A DNA stretch of 56,793 bases, taken from NCBI GenBank assembly GCA_004134985.1, contig REGQ01000036.1, positions 1 to 56,793 of the forward strand, read 5' to 3'. The stretch is from Paenibacillaceae bacterium (GTDB taxonomy: Bacteria > Bacillota > Bacilli > Paenibacillales > Paenibacillaceae). A program made the translations under genes and the position numbers. Position 1 is the stretch's first letter, and each line of letters starts with the position of its first letter. The notes under the pieces are model-generated. The model searched no databases, was not told where the DNA came from, and saw only the letters and a list, made by a program, of their open reading frames with translations. Shown one piece after another: positions 23,395 to 32,285 of the stretch.

Positions 23395-24441
23395 ATGGAA
23401 TACCGAATTTTACTTGTTGACGATGAAGTGATGTGCAAGAAAAGTTTGCGCAAAATACTGATCGGCGCCAATCCAAGCTATCACATCGTCGGCGAGGCAT
23501 CCGATGGGATGGAAGCGCTCTTACTTGCAGAGCGTGAGCAGCCGCATCTGATTATTACCGATATTAGCATGCCTGTAATGGATGGCATTGAACTGATTCA
23601 AAGGCTGCGTGCAGTCGGGCGGGAGATGGACATTATTATTTTGTCAGGCTACGGCGAATTCGAATATGCCCAGGAAGCGCTGCGGCATGGCGTAGCCGAC
23701 TATATTCTTAAGCCGATGCGTCCGGAACAAGTGACGCAGCTGGTTGACAAGCGGTTTAAGCATTTCGTCGCCTCCCGCCAAACCGCGATGAACAAAACCC
23801 AATTGATCGCTCCGGTCAGTTCGGCGGCGGAGCGGATTGGCAATGAGCTGTGGATGGCGAATGAACCGGTTATGCGCGAACAGACGGAGGGGCTCTATCA
23901 TGTACTAGCCCATGCAGAGATATCGCCGGAGGAGCGAATATCGCTGCTGCGCGATGCGGCGTCTCTCATTCAGAACAGACTGATGCCCCAATTCCAGCCC
24001 GCTGCATGGGCGCTGCCTTATGATGAACAATATTATGAACGAGCCGCTGCCGCTTTCACGGAGTGGCTTGGCCAGACATTGCATGAGATCAGGGAAAAGC
24101 GTAATTGGGGCAAACGAAGCGTGATTAGGCAGGCGATGGATTACATTAACGAAAACTTCTCCGACAGCGAGCTGAATTTGGAGAAAGTGCTTACCCCGCT
24201 GGGCATTTCTTCCACTCATTTTTATCACATGCTTATGGAAGAAACCGGGATGTCTTTCATCGCCTATGTGACGCATATTCGGCTGGAGCATGCCAAAGAA
24301 CTGCTTCAGCACAGCGATCTGAAGACGTATGAAGTCGGTCAACGATGCGGTTATCCGGACTATCCGCATTTTACAAAACGCTTTAAACGGCAGATCGGAT
24401 TATCTCCGAGCGAATACCGCAAAAATATGCAACAATTATGA
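23395..24441 (+). CDS. YesN-type response regulator, AraC output domain
   Basis: The ATG at 23395 is chosen because AAGGAGG lies five bases upstream; a longer frame from 23353 has no SD. The 348-aa protein has a receiver domain with Asp9/Asp10, phosphoacceptor Asp56 (LIITDISMPVMDG) and Lys106 (YILKPMRP), a variable linker, and a C-terminal pair of AraC helix-turn-helices (AMDYINENFSDSELNLEKV ... FTKRFKRQIGLSPSEYRK). It is partner of the YesM-type kinase that ends 56 bases earlier. The likely target is the promoter of the ABC genes that start 116 bases downstream. Confidence 0.93.
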   Translation: MEYRILLVDDEVMCKKSLRKILIGANPSYHIVGEASDGMEALLLAEREQPHLIITDISMPVMDGIELIQRLRAVGREMDIIILSGYGEFEYAQEALRHGVADYILKPMRPEQVTQLVDKRFKHFVASRQTAMNKTQLIAPVSSAAERIGNELWMANEPVMREQTEGLYHVLAHAEISPEERISLLRDAASLIQNRLMPQFQPAAWALPYDEQYYERAAAAFTEWLGQTLHEIREKRNWGKRSVIRQAMDYINENFSDSELNLEKVLTPLGISSTHFYHMLMEETGMSFIAYVTHIRLEHAKELLQHSDLKTYEVGQRCGYPDYPHFTKRFKRQIGLSPSEYRKNMQQL

Positions 24442-24557
24442 AACCGCTAACATCAGTAATGAAAACGACATGCAGGTTACGAAAATACCATTTTAATCGT
24501 CCTCCCGGTTGAATACAATCATCTTGCAACCACTAAACGAACAAGGGGGATTAAGGC

Positions 24558-26234
24558 ATGAAAAGAAGTAAGACTTTATTCATAGCCATCATCGCAGCAT
24601 CGATGCTTATGCTGGCAGCATGCAGCAGCAAGACGTCCAATAACGACAGCACGCCGGCTGATGGAGGCACATCGGGGGAGGCCGCCACTGCGGGCAAAGT
24701 CAATGAATTCGGCTGGGAAGTTCCGGCGAAAACGACCAAAATTCATTTTTTCCAGGCAGAGCAGTCCAACCCGGATAAAATAGAGAAGAAACAGGCAGCG
24801 TTCCATCAATATTTGCTGGATAAGTTCAACGTTGATATTTTGCGCTCCTCACTGGATGTGGACCCGAAGGAAAAGCTTAATCTGATGTTGGTTTCCGGTG
24901 ATTACCCGGAAGTTATCGCCTCGATGGACGATTCCGCGATTACGCAATGGAAGGCACAGGGCAAAATTATCGACCTTGCCCCATTGGTTGACGAGTACGG
25001 TCCCAATATTAAAAAAGAGCTTGGCGCCCGTTACAACTCCTACCTGGATGAAGACGGCAAGCTGTGGGGACTGCCACGCGGCTGGGGGTACCTGCCGATT
25101 CCTGACAACACCGCCCATATCCGCTGGGACTGGTATCAAGAGCTGGGTGCTCCGGAGATCAAGACACCTGACGATTACTTCAATGTGCTGAAGCAGATGA
25201 CAGAGAAACACCCGACCAATGAGAAAGGCGAGAAAACCTATGCCTTGTCTTGGAACGCAGATGTCAAAGTCAATCACGTGCTCGGTTTTTGGGGGTTGAA
25301 GGACGGTTATAAGGAAGATGCTGATCACAACCTGACCCATTGGCTCAATACAGAGGAAGGCAAGCAAGCGGCGCTGTTTTACAACCGGTTTGCACTGGAA
25401 GGGCTTATGGACCCGGATGCTTTCGTAAACAAGTTTGACGACTGGAAAATTAAATTCTCCAATGAGCGAATTGCCGGTCATATCGGCGCTTGGTGGCAAT
25501 CGTGGAATGCCGGGCATGAAGTATGGCTCAAGACAGATCCTGACTACAAAGAAGACAAGCGTTATGTACAAATTGCATTCAAAGCCCCTGAAGCGGAAAA
25601 AGCGTATTTGTCGCCCAAAAATACACATGGCTGGAACTACACCGTTCTGACTGACAAAGTGAAATCGCCAGAAGAAATTATCAAGTTTCTTGATTTCACA
25701 ATGTCGCCGATCGGAACGCGCCTGATGGGCTGGGGGATTCCAAATATAGAAGAATCGTTCTGGAATTATGAAGAGGGCGGAGAGTGGACATTTAATGAGA
25801 CGCAGAAGCAGACGCTGCTTGCCGGCGAACTGGATTTTGAAAAGATCGAAGCGGCCAACGGCAGCAACGCGTTCTGGCTTGCTTATCCGCAAGGTCTGTT
25901 GAGCGATGATCAGAAGAGTACCGCATGGTATGACCAAAACTTTATTCAAGATGAAAAATGGAAAAAACTGATGAACGAAAATGTTGCAGATACAATCTAT
26001 GACAATACAGAGCGCAGAGTGACCTTTGCAAATGACAATCCGCTGACGATCAAAAATCAGCAGATTGAAGAGCTGATTAAAACAGGCTTCGCCAAAATTG
26101 TAATGGCCAAAACAGAAGCAGACGCGATTAGTAACTTCGACGAGCTGCGGGAGAAGGCGATCAAGCTTGGGCTGGAAGAGATCGAGCAATATCGCACCGC
26201 TGAATATAAAAAGAAACTCGACATGTTGAACTAA
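24558..26234 (+). CDS. ABC transporter substrate-binding lipoprotein (LplA/YtcQ type)
   Basis: The 558-aa precursor has a lipoprotein signal with lipobox LAACSS (Cys near residue 22), a Ser/Gly-rich linker, and the large carbohydrate-binding fold of the LplA/YtcQ group (for example WGLPRGWGYLPI, HIGAWWQSWN, PIGTRLMGWG). AAGGGGG is well placed before the ATG. This group is characteristically encoded with LplB/LplC permeases and no ATPase, as here, and binds oligosaccharides. The YesMN genes directly upstream presumably regulate it. The sugar is unknown. Confidence 0.92.
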   Translation: MKRSKTLFIAIIAASMLMLAACSSKTSNNDSTPADGGTSGEAATAGKVNEFGWEVPAKTTKIHFFQAEQSNPDKIEKKQAAFHQYLLDKFNVDILRSSLDVDPKEKLNLMLVSGDYPEVIASMDDSAITQWKAQGKIIDLAPLVDEYGPNIKKELGARYNSYLDEDGKLWGLPRGWGYLPIPDNTAHIRWDWYQELGAPEIKTPDDYFNVLKQMTEKHPTNEKGEKTYALSWNADVKVNHVLGFWGLKDGYKEDADHNLTHWLNTEEGKQAALFYNRFALEGLMDPDAFVNKFDDWKIKFSNERIAGHIGAWWQSWNAGHEVWLKTDPDYKEDKRYVQIAFKAPEAEKAYLSPKNTHGWNYTVLTDKVKSPEEIIKFLDFTMSPIGTRLMGWGIPNIEESFWNYEEGGEWTFNETQKQTLLAGELDFEKIEAANGSNAFWLAYPQGLLSDDQKSTAWYDQNFIQDEKWKKLMNENVADTIYDNTERRVTFANDNPLTIKNQQIEELIKTGFAKIVMAKTEADAISNFDELREKAIKLGLEEIEQYRTAEYKKKLDMLN

Positions 26235-26259
26235 AGCGGAGCTGGAGGGAAACCGTATT

Positions 26260-27162
26260 ATGACTTACTTTCGACGCTTTTCCAGAGAGCGGCAAATTTG
26301 GCTGATCAGCCTGCCGATCATCATCTGGGTGCTGGTCTTTGCTTATTTTCCCATGTACGGGCTGATCATTTCTTTTCAAAATTATATTCCGGGACAAACG
26401 ATGTTCGGCAATTGGGTAGGCTTTGAAAACTTTATGCGGTTTTTTACGGAACCGGATTTCTGGATGATTATGCGCAACACCGTCGTCATCAGCCTGCTCA
26501 ACTTGCTGATCGGATTTCCGGCGCCGATCGTGCTGGCCTTGCTGCTGAATGAGGTAAAGAACAGCATTTTCAAAAAAACGATCCAATCGCTTTCCTATAT
26601 TCCTTATTTCATCTCCTGGGTCGTTGTCGCCAGCATCGCCTTCACACTGCTTGGCAGTGATGGCATTGTGAACGATTTGCTTCAGCGCTTTGGAATGATC
26701 AAGGAGCCGATCTTGTTTCTAGGGGAAGGCAAATATTTCTGGGCTGTTATTACCTCGGCCAATCTGTGGAAAGAAATCGGATTCAGCTCGATCATTTATT
26801 TGTCCGCAATTGCGGGCATCGACCGCGAACTGTACGAGGCCGGTAAGGTTGATGGCCTTGGCCGGTTCGGGCTTGCCTGGCATATTACATTGCCGAGCAT
26901 TCGCACCACGATCGTATTGTTGTTTATTTTGGCGCTTGGGGGCATTCTTAACGCAGGCTTCGAGCAGCAGTTGCTGCTGGGCAGCCCGACGACCCGGGAC
27001 TATCATGAGGTTATCGATACGTATGTCTACCGCTTTGGCGTCCAGTTGGGCAATTATTCTTACGGTACAGCAGTCGGCTTGATGAAAAGTCTGATCGGCG
27101 TAACACTGGTGTTGCTGGCGAACCGTCTGTCGAAACGGCTGATGCAAACGTCGATTTTCTAG
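26260..27162 (+). CDS. carbohydrate ABC permease (LplB type)
   Basis: The 300-aa permease has six membrane segments and an EAA loop ELYEAGKVDGLGRFGLAWHI TLPS. It starts with the short basic segment (RRFSRERQIW) usual for LplB. CTGGAGGGAA precedes the ATG. It is the second gene of the importer operon and pairs with the next permease. Confidence 0.92.
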   Translation: MTYFRRFSRERQIWLISLPIIIWVLVFAYFPMYGLIISFQNYIPGQTMFGNWVGFENFMRFFTEPDFWMIMRNTVVISLLNLLIGFPAPIVLALLLNEVKNSIFKKTIQSLSYIPYFISWVVVASIAFTLLGSDGIVNDLLQRFGMIKEPILFLGEGKYFWAVITSANLWKEIGFSSIIYLSAIAGIDRELYEAGKVDGLGRFGLAWHITLPSIRTTIVLLFILALGGILNAGFEQQLLLGSPTTRDYHEVIDTYVYRFGVQLGNYSYGTAVGLMKSLIGVTLVLLANRLSKRLMQTSIF

Positions 27163-27178
27163 AAGAGGAGTATGAACA

Positions 27179-28069
27179 ATGAGTGCAGGTTCCATTCCAT
27201 TTTCGCAACGGCTGTTTGATATTGTAAATATCGTTGCCTTGCTGCTATTTGGCGCTATCGTCATTTATCCCTTTCTGAACCTGCTGGCACTGTCCTTTAA
27301 TGACGGGGCAGATGCTGCGCGGGGCGGGATCTATATTTTTCCTAGGGTGTTTTCCCTGGATGCTTATACGCTGTTATTTCAAAATGACAAGCTGCTCGCC
27401 GGGTTCGGCTGGTCGGTGCTGCGGGTCATTGTCGGGACATCGACCAGTCTGTTCGTCACTGGACTGCTCGCTTATATCGTCAATATCCGGCATTTCTCCG
27501 GCCGCAAGTTCATGCGCGTGCTGTTCCTGATGACGATGTATTTTAATGGCGGACTGATTCCGGTCTACTTGCTCATGGTTCGCCTTGGACTGACCGATTC
27601 CTTCAATGTGTACTGGATTCCTTCGCTGATCAGCGCGTATTTCATGTTGTTGATGGCATCTTACATTGGCGGACTTCCTGATGCATTGTTCGAATCTGCG
27701 CGGATGGATGGCGCGAACGAGATGACGATCTATATTAAACTGGTCATTCCGATGTCTCTGCCGGTGTTCGCTGCAATTTTCATCTATTCTGCGGTGGGAC
27801 ACTGGAACTCCTGGTTTGATGTGATCCTGTACAATTCCAGCGGCAATTTTGACACATTGCAGGTTTATCTGCGACGGCTGCTTCTGGAAGTGGAGGCGTC
27901 CCAGCAAATTATGGATCAGCAGCTGCTTTACCAGAAATACAATAGTTTGTCTCCGCTCACTTTGCGCGCGGCGACGACGATTGTTGTCACTTTGCCGATA
28001 TTATTCGTCTATCCTTTTTTGCAAAAATACTTTATTGGCGGCCTGACGATAGGCTCGGTGAAAGGATAA
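27179..28069 (+). CDS. carbohydrate ABC permease (LplC/YtcP type)
   Basis: This 296-aa permease has six membrane segments, an EAA loop FESARMDGANEMTIYIKLVI and the C-terminal GLTIGSVKG that marks LplC/YtcP proteins. GAGGAG lies eight bases upstream of the ATG. It follows the first permease after 16 bases and precedes the glycosidase gene by three bases, so all are in one transcript. Confidence 0.92.
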   Translation: MSAGSIPFSQRLFDIVNIVALLLFGAIVIYPFLNLLALSFNDGADAARGGIYIFPRVFSLDAYTLLFQNDKLLAGFGWSVLRVIVGTSTSLFVTGLLAYIVNIRHFSGRKFMRVLFLMTMYFNGGLIPVYLLMVRLGLTDSFNVYWIPSLISAYFMLLMASYIGGLPDALFESARMDGANEMTIYIKLVIPMSLPVFAAIFIYSAVGHWNSWFDVILYNSSGNFDTLQVYLRRLLLEVEASQQIMDQQLLYQKYNSLSPLTLRAATTIVVTLPILFVYPFLQKYFIGGLTIGSVKG

Positions 28070-28072
28070 CTG

Positions 28073-29467
28073 ATGATGAAAAAAACATCCTCAAGCACAA
28101 TTTCGTTTCAATCTGGCGATCAGGAGCTGGATCGCGGATTTGCCTGGGCCAAGGAGCAGGCGCTGTTCTACGCGCATAATGGCGGCGACCCGGTGGGCCT
28201 ATGGTATGAGGGGGCGCTGCCGGGCAGAGAAGCATTCTGTATGCGGGATATTGCGCACCAAAGTCTGGGCGCTGCCGTACTGGGGTTGCAGGAACATACG
28301 CGCAATATGATGCGGCGATTCGCAGCAAATATTAGCGAAAGCAAAGACTACTGCACCTACTGGGAAATAACCGGAGATAATGTACCTGCACCGGTTGATT
28401 ACGACAGTGATGAAGATTTCTGGTACAACCTGCCTGCCAACTTTGATGTGATCGATGCTTGTTACCGCCAATATTTGTGGACGGGTGACCGCAGCTATTT
28501 GGATGAAGCGGTATTTCAAAACTTTTATGATTTGTCGGTGACGAAATTTGTCGAAAGATGGGACAAGGACGGCGACGGCATTCCCGAATATGAACCGTCC
28601 TACGGCAGAAGAGGTCTGGCTTCGTATAACGAAGCAGGCCAACACCCGAGGATCGGGGCGGATTTGATCGCCATTATGATTGCTGGATATGAGGCTTACG
28701 CGGGGATCGCCAAGGTAAAGGGGCAGCAGAAGCTGTATGCAGAATACAGCGCCAAATCCGCTACGCTGCGGCAGTTGTTTGAGACGAGCTGGTGGGATGA
28801 AGCGAACGGTCAATTTTTTGCCGCCCTCGGGCAGGATGGCAAGTTTGTCTCAGCGGGGGGCGAAGGCCAGTTTTTGCCGCTCTACTATGGCGCGGTTGAA
28901 GATCAAGCGAAGCGGGAAGCTGCGTTGCGGGAGACGTTGGCGCAAGGGGCTTCCAACGTGGAAGGGATGTCCTATTTGCCGGAGGCTTACTATCGCAATG
29001 GCAAAGAGCGCGAAGCATTCAGCAGTCTGAAGGCGCTGCTTGATCCTGCGCTGGAGCGGCGGGAATACCCGGAAGTATCCTATGCGGCGGTGGGCGCGAT
29101 TATCTCCGGACTGATGGGAATATCCGCTGACGGCTTGTCAGGCATTACGACCGTATCCGGATTGGCAGAAGAGCTGGACTGGGCGGAGGTTGCGCATCTC
29201 CCTGTGCTTGGCGGAGAGATCACCGTCAAGCATAACGGAAATTTTCATACGGAATTCAGCAATCTGTCGGGCGAAGCGGTGCGCTGGCGAGCGAAGTTCC
29301 GTAAAGATGCGGCGCTGCCTGAAATTGTGTACCACAATGGGCAGGCCGTTCCCGCGGGAACGGAGCAGGACAAGCTGGGACGCGATTATTTGGTAGCGGA
29401 AGCTGTAGTCGCTCCTGGCGAGACCCATGTGCTGACGGTGGTCCACGCTGCAGCCAGCGAAGGATAA
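28073..29467 (+). CDS. intracellular six-hairpin glycosidase-like protein
   Basis: The 464-aa protein has no signal peptide and looks like an (alpha/alpha)6-barrel glycosidase. Seen are GLWYEGALPGREAFCMRDIA (an MRD motif found in this superfamily), the calcium-loop-like DKDGDGIPEYEPSY and repeated Trp/Tyr-rich helices. A C-terminal beta domain begins at about residue 375 (VKHNGNFHTEFSNLSGEAV). It starts three bases after the permease stop. It most likely cleaves the oligosaccharide brought in by this importer. I cannot assign the GH family with confidence; rhamnosidase-like or GH63-like relatives are possible. Confidence 0.75.
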   Translation: MMKKTSSSTISFQSGDQELDRGFAWAKEQALFYAHNGGDPVGLWYEGALPGREAFCMRDIAHQSLGAAVLGLQEHTRNMMRRFAANISESKDYCTYWEITGDNVPAPVDYDSDEDFWYNLPANFDVIDACYRQYLWTGDRSYLDEAVFQNFYDLSVTKFVERWDKDGDGIPEYEPSYGRRGLASYNEAGQHPRIGADLIAIMIAGYEAYAGIAKVKGQQKLYAEYSAKSATLRQLFETSWWDEANGQFFAALGQDGKFVSAGGEGQFLPLYYGAVEDQAKREAALRETLAQGASNVEGMSYLPEAYYRNGKEREAFSSLKALLDPALERREYPEVSYAAVGAIISGLMGISADGLSGITTVSGLAEELDWAEVAHLPVLGGEITVKHNGNFHTEFSNLSGEAVRWRAKFRKDAALPEIVYHNGQAVPAGTEQDKLGRDYLVAEAVVAPGETHVLTVVHAAASEG

Positions 29468-29600
29468 GGGGCCGGTAAGCGATTAGAAGGCGAACAGGAA
29501 GAGAATAGGAAGATCGTAGTAAGAAAACGCAAGAGAGCGGTCAGATAATAGTAAGAGAGCGTAAGAGATTGCGTAAGAGAGCGATAAGATAATGCATCCG
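29468..29600 (+). repeat. degenerate purine-rich GTAAGAGAGCG repeats
   Basis: GTAAGAGAGCG or variants recur at 29530, 29551, 29561, 29573 and 29583, about every 10-12 bases, with worn copies upstream. They lie between the glycosidase stop and its terminator. Confidence 0.6.
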
Positions 29601-29616
29601 TGCTGGGCGCGGATGT

Positions 29617-29667
29617 AGAAGGGCTGTGACAGCCTGCCGGAAGGCTGCTGTCATAGCCCTTCTTTTC
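29617..29667 (+). terminator. intrinsic terminator of the YesMN-linked importer operon
   Basis: AGAAGGGCTGTGACAGC (from 29617) pairs with GCTGTCATAGCCCTTCT (ending 29663), with an inner GCC-GGAA-GGC, followed by TTTT. About 20 paired positions. Confidence 0.85.
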
Positions 29668-29883
29668 AATATCAATAAGGTTTGAAGCGGCAAGGAAGTT
29701 CGGTCCCTCGCATTGAACAGGATGTGCCGCTTGGGGAGAACATGTGGCGCGGCAGGATAATAGGTGCTCCTTACAGAACCGTTGCAGGATATGGTATGCT
29801 GATATGCGAATTGACACCCTTATCGATCATCTTGACTCCAGGTACAAGAGCATGTAAAACGATGCTTGTTACACTTTGATTAA

Positions 29884-30000
29884 TTTGACCTGACCAGCCA
29901 GCCGGATGAGCAGATCAGGCCGCTGGCGCTTGAGTTGATTGGGACGGAAGAGGATATCAAATATCCGAATAAATACGCTGCGGTGTGGAGGAAGCAATGA
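29884..30000 (+). pseudogene. unidentified gene remnant, C-terminal 38 codons
   Basis: The frame 29884-30000 encodes FDLTSQPDEQIRPLALELIG and ends KYPNKYAAVWRKQ before TGA. The composition is clearly protein-like, but a stop lies directly upstream in frame and there is no start, so this seems a truncated 3' end. I do not recognise the family. The 216 bases between the previous terminator and this remnant show nothing. Confidence 0.4.
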
Positions 30001-30051
30001 AGTGAAAGCGGTCATGATGAGTTCCGCAAACATTGCGGGAAGCGAGGATAA

Positions 30052-30543
30052 ATGATGAAGATAAGAACTTTCGATGAATCCGATATTGCACAAATTGTTT
30101 TGTTGTTTTATGAAACTGTGCACGCGATTAACAAACAGGACTACACACAGGAACAACTTGACGCTTGGGCGCCTAAGGATGAAGGCATGCTTCGACAGAA
30201 GGTCTGGACAGAATCCATGTGCCGCAATATCACATACGTTGCCGAAAACAATAGCGAAATTGTCGGTTTTGCTGATATGACGAGTACCGGTCACTTGGAT
30301 CGACTTTACATTCATAAAAATTTTCAAAGACAGGGTATCGCTTCGGCCTTAGTCAACACGCTGGAAACCGCGGCAAGAAGCTTGCGTCTTACAGAGATGA
30401 GCACGGAAGCAAGCATCACGGCTAAACCTTTTTTTGAATGTCTGGGATTCCAGGTAGTTCAGCGGCAAGTTATTGAACGAAGAGGGATTGAATTAGTTAA
30501 CTTCAGGATGAAAAAATATTTGGACAATTACGTTGGAAAGTGA
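30052..30543 (+). CDS. GNAT-family N-acetyltransferase
   Basis: The 163-aa protein has the GNAT fold: a first strand/helix (MMKIRTFDESDIAQIVLLFY), motif A with acetyl-CoA loop RLYIHKNFQRQGIASALVNT (Q/RxxGxA near residues 95-105), and the C-terminal FFECLGFQVVQRQ. The spacing resembles YafP-like acetyltransferases. The ATG pair at 30052/30055 follows GCGAGGA. It appears monocistronic. The acceptor is unknown. Confidence 0.88.
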   Translation: MMKIRTFDESDIAQIVLLFYETVHAINKQDYTQEQLDAWAPKDEGMLRQKVWTESMCRNITYVAENNSEIVGFADMTSTGHLDRLYIHKNFQRQGIASALVNTLETAARSLRLTEMSTEASITAKPFFECLGFQVVQRQVIERRGIELVNFRMKKYLDNYVGK

Positions 30544-30587
30544 CTGGGTGCTGGCAGATTGGGAAAGTAAAGGCTATGCAAAAGACG

Positions 30588-30605
30588 GGCGACGAGAACG
30601 TCGCC
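30588..30605 (+). other. small perfect hairpin after the acetyltransferase gene
   Basis: GGCGACG-AGAA-CGTCGCC forms a 7-bp stem with a tetraloop. It sits between the acetyltransferase (+) and the converging methyltransferase (-). Without a U-tract its role is unclear. Confidence 0.4.
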
Positions 30606-30692
30606 GCTGTCCTTCAGGCCTTACCTTGTCTTGTATGCCGTTTGCGGACTGTACTTTGGTTGACCCGTTGTTGTTTCGGTTTGTTAATGTTT

Positions 30693-31463
30693 TCAGTCTT
30701 TCGCACTTGGTTTCACAGCTGCGACCCGGATTCTCCGATAATCGATCACCCAGCGATCCTCTTTGTACAGCGATGGTTTCAGGTCTTGTTCCATAAGCGC
30801 GAGCACCTCTTCACGCTCATCGTGCGGGAGGCTGTTTAATATTCCATTAGCAAAAGTGTCCATCCACTGTCTAAAGCCGTTCTCTCCGACTTCAAGCGTC
30901 GTAGGGCGGTCAAAGCAAAGGGCGAGGTTGACGGTCAGGCCGTGCCGCTCCAGCAGCGAAGCATACTGTCCGATGGTCGGGAAGTACCATGGCACTTGCA
31001 ATGCATCGCCACGACCAATGGCGGCAAAAGCGCGCTGTAGGCCGGCCGTAATCGATGCGATATTGCCCTGCCCGCCGAATTCGGCAACGAATCGGCCGCC
31101 TGGACGCAAGCTGCCGGCAATGGAGGCTGCTGCGCCTTCCGTATCCAGCAACCAGTGCAAAGCAGCATTGCTGAACACCGCATCAGCGGGCTGTTCAGCC
31201 GTATAGGCTTGCCCGTCCGCGAGCAGGAAGCTCAGGGTTGGATGTTTGCTGCGTGCCGTATCCAGCATTTCGGCGGAAGCATCGATGCCGGTGACTACTG
31301 CACCACGGTTGGCAATGATCGCGGTCAAATCGCCTGTGCCGCATCCCCAGTCGATAATATGCTCACCTGGCTGCGGCTGCAGCAGATCGATCAGTGACTC
31401 ACCATAGCGGGATACAAAGGACATGTCGGTATCATAGGTTCCGGTATGCCAAAACTGGCTCAT
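30693..31463 (-). CDS. class I SAM-dependent methyltransferase
   Basis: The 256-aa enzyme shows motif I (IIDWGCGTGDLTA, about residues 37-49), the acidic SAM-ribose residue in VTGIDASAEML, the post-motif ADGQAYTAEQPADAVFSNAA and LRPGGRFVAEFGG. The order and length resemble trans-aconitate methyltransferase-like enzymes, but the acceptor cannot be named. GAGAGGAG precedes the ATG. It converges with the acetyltransferase gene and has no operon partner. Confidence 0.88.
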   Translation of the reverse strand: MSQFWHTGTYDTDMSFVSRYGESLIDLLQPQPGEHIIDWGCGTGDLTAIIANRGAVVTGIDASAEMLDTARSKHPTLSFLLADGQAYTAEQPADAVFSNAALHWLLDTEGAAASIAGSLRPGGRFVAEFGGQGNIASITAGLQRAFAAIGRGDALQVPWYFPTIGQYASLLERHGLTVNLALCFDRPTTLEVGENGFRQWMDTFANGILNSLPHDEREEVLALMEQDLKPSLYKEDRWVIDYRRIRVAAVKPSAKD

Positions 31464-31709
31464 AAGTAAAACTCCTCTCTAAACTGGTGTTCTGAAATAA
31501 ATGATGGGCACGAGTTGAAAAAAAGAGCGGTCGTTGCAGCTGGAAAAAGTGCGTGTGCTGAAAGGAAGACTTCCGACTCGCAAGACTGCCTCACCTTCAC
31601 TTGCGAATAGGATGCCGTCTACATTTGCTTTCTTCAGTTTTAACATATGAACGGTTTATAATTGAAATATATATAATCTATATTCTTAATTGATTATAAC
31701 TATAAGTGG

Positions 31710-31723
31710 CTGTATAAGTTGAA
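31710..31723. repeat. possible decayed IS630 element end
   Basis: CTGTATAAGTTGAA is the inverted form of the element end at 201-215 with one substitution (CTATATAAGTTGAA). No transposase sequence follows and similarity stops here, so this could be chance. Confidence 0.25.
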
Positions 31724-31801
31724 TGGTTGAAATCGCAAGAGGGCATAAGGGAACGATACGACCAGGTCGTAGCGGTCCCGCGGCATGCGCGAGGCTTCAC
31801 A

Positions 31802-31983
31802 ATATTGTATTTCTTGCAACAATCAATAGAATGACCGCGACAAAGGTGAAATTGTTGTATAAACTACAAGATTTTACCTCGATAAGTCAATTTTCTTAAG
31901 AATTGTTGCATAAAGTACAGCAATTTCATGAAAATCGTCTCCTAAGTCTGGAAAAATTGCACAAAATACAACAATTTTCTCCT
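31802..31983. repeat. palindromic repeat array, four units at about 51-bp spacing
   Basis: Palindromes of the type ATTGTTG-TATAAAAT-CAACAAT lie at about 31802, 31852, 31903 and 31954. Examples are ATTGTTGTATAAACTACAAG and AATTGTTGCATAAAGTACAG. Linkers of about 25 bases differ between units, unlike the array at 16457. The same palindrome family returns at 56551-56725. Confidence 0.75.
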
Positions 31984-32026
31984 ATGGACGCCTTTAGTTC
32001 AATCTTAGACAGGACAGTAACATCCC

Positions 32027-32215
32027 TTAATACTCTGCGTCGCGCCCTGTGATATGCTACCCCGCGTTTTGTTAATTTTCTGTACCATCCCTTGTTGATA
32101 TATACTGTGAGCGTCCTCTTAATTCACTGCCCCGACGCCCTCTTAATACTCTGCGTCGCGCCCTTTTAATATGCTGCCCCGCGTCTTGTTGATAGGCTGC
32201 CATCGCGTACCCTTG
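32027..32215. repeat. degenerate array of about eight 22-25-bp units
   Basis: Units begin with variants of CTTAATACTCTG at about 32027, 32049, 32071, 32094, 32119, 32143, 32167 and 32190 and continue with a CCCCGCGTC-like half. The units at 32027 and 32143 are nearly identical over more than 20 bases. Confidence 0.65.
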
Positions 32216-32285
32216 GTGTTCCGGATCTGGCATAATACGATCAGCAGGAGTAGAATGGATAAAAAATGAAGAGGAGTGGATTCAT

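Larger units (their letters stand above)
31464..32285. other. 822-base gene-free stretch with two repeat arrays
   Basis: No credible gene is present. It holds an AT-rich patch (31640-31700), a possible IS630 end (31710-31723), a palindromic array with about 51-bp period (31802-31983) and a degenerate array of about 23 bp (32027-32215). The promoter of the aldo/keto reductase must lie near its right end. Confidence 0.7.

Noticed and set aside
24849-26189. 446-residue minus-strand ORF opposite the binding-protein gene
   Set aside because: It is a shadow of a well-supported lipoprotein gene. Similar antisense frames at 36842-38215 and 38521-39474 were rejected for the same reason.
31710-31723. 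A third full IS630 copy
   Set aside because: Only 14 bases match; no transposase sequence or second end was found, so it is kept only as a weak repeat.
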